A stretch of 64,000 nucleotides of DNA, taken from positions 1 through 64,000 of the forward strand of contig JAIMBJ010000006.1 of assembly GCA_023511455.1 (NCBI GenBank), written 5' to 3'. The notes under the pieces are model-generated. The model saw only the letters and a list, made by a program, of their open reading frames with translations, was not told the DNA's origin and ran no database searches. The stretch is from Bacillota bacterium (GTDB lineage Bacteria; Armatimonadota; HRBIN16). Of the stretch, positions 61,469-64,000 are shown one piece after another (position 1 is the stretch's first letter; each line of letters begins with the position of its first letter). Made by a program: the position numbers and the translations under genes.

Positions 61469-62572
61469 TTACCTTCCCTGCCACAGCGTTACCAGTGTTG
61501 CCACGATACGCTGCGCGGCGCGTCCATCCCATCCTTCCGGCACGGCATAGGAGGCGTTTGGTTGCCCTGAGAGTACCCTGTCCAGTACAGTGGCGACGGA
61601 CTCCGGGTTGGTGCCCACAAGATGATTGGTTCCTTGCGTCAGGGTAATCGGACGTTCCGTGTTTTCCCGCAGGGTGAGGCAGGGTATACCCAGCACGGTG
61701 GTCTCTTCCTGGATGCCACCCGAGTCGGTTAGCACCACACGTGCCGAGCACATGAGGCGCAGGAAGTCGAGATAGCCTAAAGGTTCGGTGAGCGTTACTC
61801 CAGCCTCTACCAGTTGTTGCACTTGTTCACCCAGCCGTGTCCGCGTGCGTGGGTGCAAGGGGAACACCACGTTTATGCGCTGCTGTGTCGAGAGAATGAT
61901 TTCCAGCATTCGGTGCAAGGCGTCTTCGTTGTCAACGTTGGATGGGCGGTGCAGGGTCATCACCGCGTACTCTTTCTCCCGGATGCCTAACCTGTTCAAT
62001 ATCGTGGATTTCTGGACGGCTTGCTCGCGGTGTGCTAGCAGGGTGTCTACCATCACGTTACCCACAAAGAATATCCTTTCAGCGGGAATACCTTCCCTCA
62101 GCAGGTTCGCATCGGCATCCCGGCTCGAGGTGAAGAGGTAATCTGATATTGCATCGGTGGCAATTCGGTTAATCTCTTCGGGCATACTGCGGTCCTCGCT
62201 GCGCAATCCAGCTTCCACATGCGCTACCCGTATGCCCAGCTTCACGGCTACCAGAGCGCAAGCCAGCGTGGAATTGACGTCACCTACGACCACCACCACG
62301 TCCGGTTGATGCTTGAGCAACACGGGCTCAAAAGCGATCATGACCTTCGCCGTCTGCTCGGCGTGGGTACCCGAACCTACTCCCAGAAACTCGTCGGGTT
62401 GTGGAAGACCCAGCTCGGCAAAAAAGACATCGGACATGTTTGGGTCGTAGTGCTGTCCTGTGTGTACCAGAACAACGTCGAGGTCGTCTCGGTGCTGGGC
62501 GGCATGCCAGATAGGTGCCACTTTCATAAAGTTAGGGCGTGCACCTGCTACCAGCATCAATCGCAAACTCAT
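61469..62572 (-). CDS. wecB: UDP-N-acetylglucosamine 2-epimerase (non-hydrolysing)
   Basis: WecB interconverts UDP-GlcNAc and UDP-ManNAc for surface polysaccharides. The 367-residue protein shows GARPNFMKVAPI (about 10), HTGQHYDPNMSDVFF (about 37), VVGDVNSTLA (about 96), HVEAGLRSEDRSMPEEINR (about 116), PLHPRTRT (about 240) and TDSGGIQEE (about 284). All are typical of the family. ATG 62572 overlaps the stop of the upstream glycosyltransferase by 4 bp. Confidence 0.95.
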   Translation of the reverse strand: MSLRLMLVAGARPNFMKVAPIWHAAQHRDDLDVVLVHTGQHYDPNMSDVFFAELGLPQPDEFLGVGSGTHAEQTAKVMIAFEPVLLKHQPDVVVVVGDVNSTLACALVAVKLGIRVAHVEAGLRSEDRSMPEEINRIATDAISDYLFTSSRDADANLLREGIPAERIFFVGNVMVDTLLAHREQAVQKSTILNRLGIREKEYAVMTLHRPSNVDNEDALHRMLEIILSTQQRINVVFPLHPRTRTRLGEQVQQLVEAGVTLTEPLGYLDFLRLMCSARVVLTDSGGIQEETTVLGIPCLTLRENTERPITLTQGTNHLVGTNPESVATVLDRVLSGQPNASYAVPEGWDGRAAQRIVATLVTLWQGR

Positions 62573-63915
62573 GGTGATGTCTCCTGAAAACGGTCAACAG
62601 CCTCTTTGATCCATCCAGCGAGCTGTTCCGTCAACGATGAGTATCTAAAAGGCGTCAAGTAATCGGAACGGTCGCAGAATAACTCACCCCTGCTATATTC
62701 GTGCCATAACTGCTCCATCGTTTGATGTACTTGCTCCGCATTTTGCGCGATATAGCACTGCGGCATGTTTTGCAGTAGCCTGCCCGTGGCGCTGTTGCTC
62801 TCCGTCATGGTAATAATCGGCTTACCGGTTGCCAGATACTCATATACCTTGCCGGGCACCTGCATCGGTTGCTGTTGGGCAAGCAGCAATAAAGCCTCGC
62901 ATCGCTCCATGATTGCCGGCACTTCTGTTCTCGACACAGGAGGATGAACCTGTACGATCTCACTGATGCCAAACTGGCTGGCGATGCCCCCGACGTCTTC
63001 CACGCTTTCGCCATAGAACAGCAGCTCCAGACGCTTCTTGTTCTGCGGATTCGCCTGCAACCACAAGCTTACTCCTTTCAAAAAGTCATACGTGGTGCGA
63101 CAGCCGTAAATAGTGCCAAAGTGACCAATGACCAGCTTGTCTGAGCGGACATATTGGGTTTGTGCAGATTGTACGGTGTCTGTGATGCCGTTGGGCAGAA
63201 CGCGCACCTTTCCTGCCACCCAGGGGTACTCGTTTTCAAAGTGTTCTCGGAGAACAGGGGTGTTTGCAACGACGATGTTTGCCCTTTGCAGGCACTGGTC
63301 GAGAGCCTTTTGATGCCAGCGGCGGACTACAGGACATTTGATGGTGGTGCGCCAGCCCTCCACAAGGGTTATCCACGGGTCGCGCATGTCCATAATCCAC
63401 GGTAAGCGGTATCTTTCGGCAACGGCGCGGGCGATGAGACTGCAGGTACGCGGAGGGGAGGTGCTGTAAACAGCGCCGAACGATACCTGCTGGACCAGCT
63501 CATGCACAGCTCGCATTGCCGGATCATACCAGCCGGCATACCGGTCGGGGTACTCCAGCATCTCCAGAAGGCAGCTGAGCAGTAGGGGCTTTCGTCGTAA
63601 CCCTGTCCCGGACCGAGCAGTGTTGCCGTCTCCCGCTTTACGTGTTTGTTCTAGCCTTAAAAGAGCCTTCATTTTATCTACGAATAGCCGGATGTTATCA
63701 TATCGGGCTGGATGTACTGCAGTGCGAACGATTCGTTCGTCCGGAATATCCGCTGGCTGAAAGTCCGGATTCAGCTGGCGTGCGTGCTCCGGTCTAACGG
63801 TCAACACCCAGGTTTGTATCCCGAACTGCGGAAGTAACCGTGCGAACTCATAGGGACGCACTGCCCCTATCGCTCCGTCCGGCGGAAAGTGGTATGCGAT
63901 GACAAGCAGATTCAC
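62569..63915 (-). CDS. GT4-like glycosyltransferase
   Basis: GT-B fold transferase of 448 residues. The N-terminus YHFPPDGAIGAVRPYEFARLL is typical of GT4 enzymes of surface polysaccharide synthesis, and the donor-binding C-terminus carries VIGHFGTIYG (about 262) and the KVYEYLATGKPIITMTES block (about 358). GTG 63915 overlaps the stop of the upstream gene (GTGA). Together with wecB and the gene at the right edge it forms a translationally linked run, likely a surface-glycan operon. Donor and acceptor are unknown. Confidence 0.88.
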   Translation of the reverse strand: MNLLVIAYHFPPDGAIGAVRPYEFARLLPQFGIQTWVLTVRPEHARQLNPDFQPADIPDERIVRTAVHPARYDNIRLFVDKMKALLRLEQTRKAGDGNTARSGTGLRRKPLLLSCLLEMLEYPDRYAGWYDPAMRAVHELVQQVSFGAVYSTSPPRTCSLIARAVAERYRLPWIMDMRDPWITLVEGWRTTIKCPVVRRWHQKALDQCLQRANIVVANTPVLREHFENEYPWVAGKVRVLPNGITDTVQSAQTQYVRSDKLVIGHFGTIYGCRTTYDFLKGVSLWLQANPQNKKRLELLFYGESVEDVGGIASQFGISEIVQVHPPVSRTEVPAIMERCEALLLLAQQQPMQVPGKVYEYLATGKPIITMTESNSATGRLLQNMPQCYIAQNAEQVHQTMEQLWHEYSRGELFCDRSDYLTPFRYSSLTEQLAGWIKEAVDRFQETSP

Positions 63916-64000
63916 AGTAACGCCTCCTCTAAAACGGCTGGCTCATCCAGCACCACACCGTAGCCCGGCGAAAAGTTTAGTCGGTTCCGGGCGTACGTGA
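63912..64000 (-). CDS. C-terminal end of a gene running off the right edge
   Basis: The frame that stops at 63912 is open to the window edge and reads TYARNRLNFSPGYGVVLDEP followed by AVLEEALL. The stop overlaps the GTG start of the glycosyltransferase by 4 bases, so it belongs to the same operon. Too short to identify; a surface-glycan gene is likely from context. Confidence 0.5.
   Translation of the reverse strand, partial: TYARNRLNFSPGYGVVLDEPAVLEEALL

Noticed and set aside
1-64000. CRISPR arrays, rRNA or tRNA genes
   Set aside because: No regularly spaced direct repeats and no tRNA-like cloverleaf or T-loop in the intergenic gaps I read; no rRNA sequence.

Overview
The window looks like a chromosomal segment of a free-living, flagellated bacterium with moderately high GC. 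The mix of genes suggests a member of Armatimonadota or a related lineage, probably from a warm environment. It combines hrcA-grpE-glmM-coaX, recA-rny-ymdB, fliPQR, many very long secreted proteins with FlgD-like, LVIVD, IPT, PKD and DUF11-type domains, GH127 and NPCBM sugar enzymes. This placement is an inference from gene content; no rRNA or tRNA gene is present to fix it.

Layout. The left edge (1-376) is the start of an IS701-like insertion sequence whose transposase has lost its DDST catalytic block. Positions 498-2786 (+) hold two secreted-protein genes; the first, a transglutaminase-like protein, is split by a frameshift. Positions 2793-15098 (-) are a long housekeeping run. Read from the right it is recA, rny, ymdB, a Gly-rich PKD protein, then hrcA-grpE-glmM-coaX, a DNA adenine methyltransferase with an HNH restriction endonuclease, and fliP-fliQ-fliR. 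Positions 15630-22806 (+) are a cluster of secreted proteins: an amidase_3 cell-wall hydrolase, a TolB-like propeller, an NlpC/P60 peptidase and two more secreted proteins, with several broken reading frames.

Positions 22883-25437 (-) are a coupled nicotinate phosphoribosyltransferase and AGE-family sugar epimerase. Positions 25710-36688 carry a large secreted protein, an AddB-like nuclease, a PhyH dioxygenase, a GH127 beta-L-arabinofuranosidase and an MscS channel. Next come a site-2 protease, lysA, a pRiA4b-like zinc protein, and a three-gene secreted operon ending in a 2352-residue multidomain protein (39704-48732). Positions 48764-49147 hold two non-autonomous elements whose ends match the IS at the left edge. 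Then come a large NPCBM-carrying glycosidase-like protein, nadA, an M61 peptidase, VanZ, a TPR protein, a large DUF11 protein, wecB and a glycosyltransferase; a gene fragment runs off the right edge.

The most notable regulatory element is a 48-nt structure in the nadA leader (54837-54884, -). Its pairing and conserved unpaired bases match the class I NAD+ riboswitch (nadA motif) as I remember it. De novo NAD synthesis (nadA), nicotinate salvage (the NAPRTase) and an NAD-sensing RNA would then all lie within this window. The other main theme is mobile-element decay: one IS fragment, one well-preserved MITE, two degenerate copies, and several reading frames broken near homopolymers or start codons.
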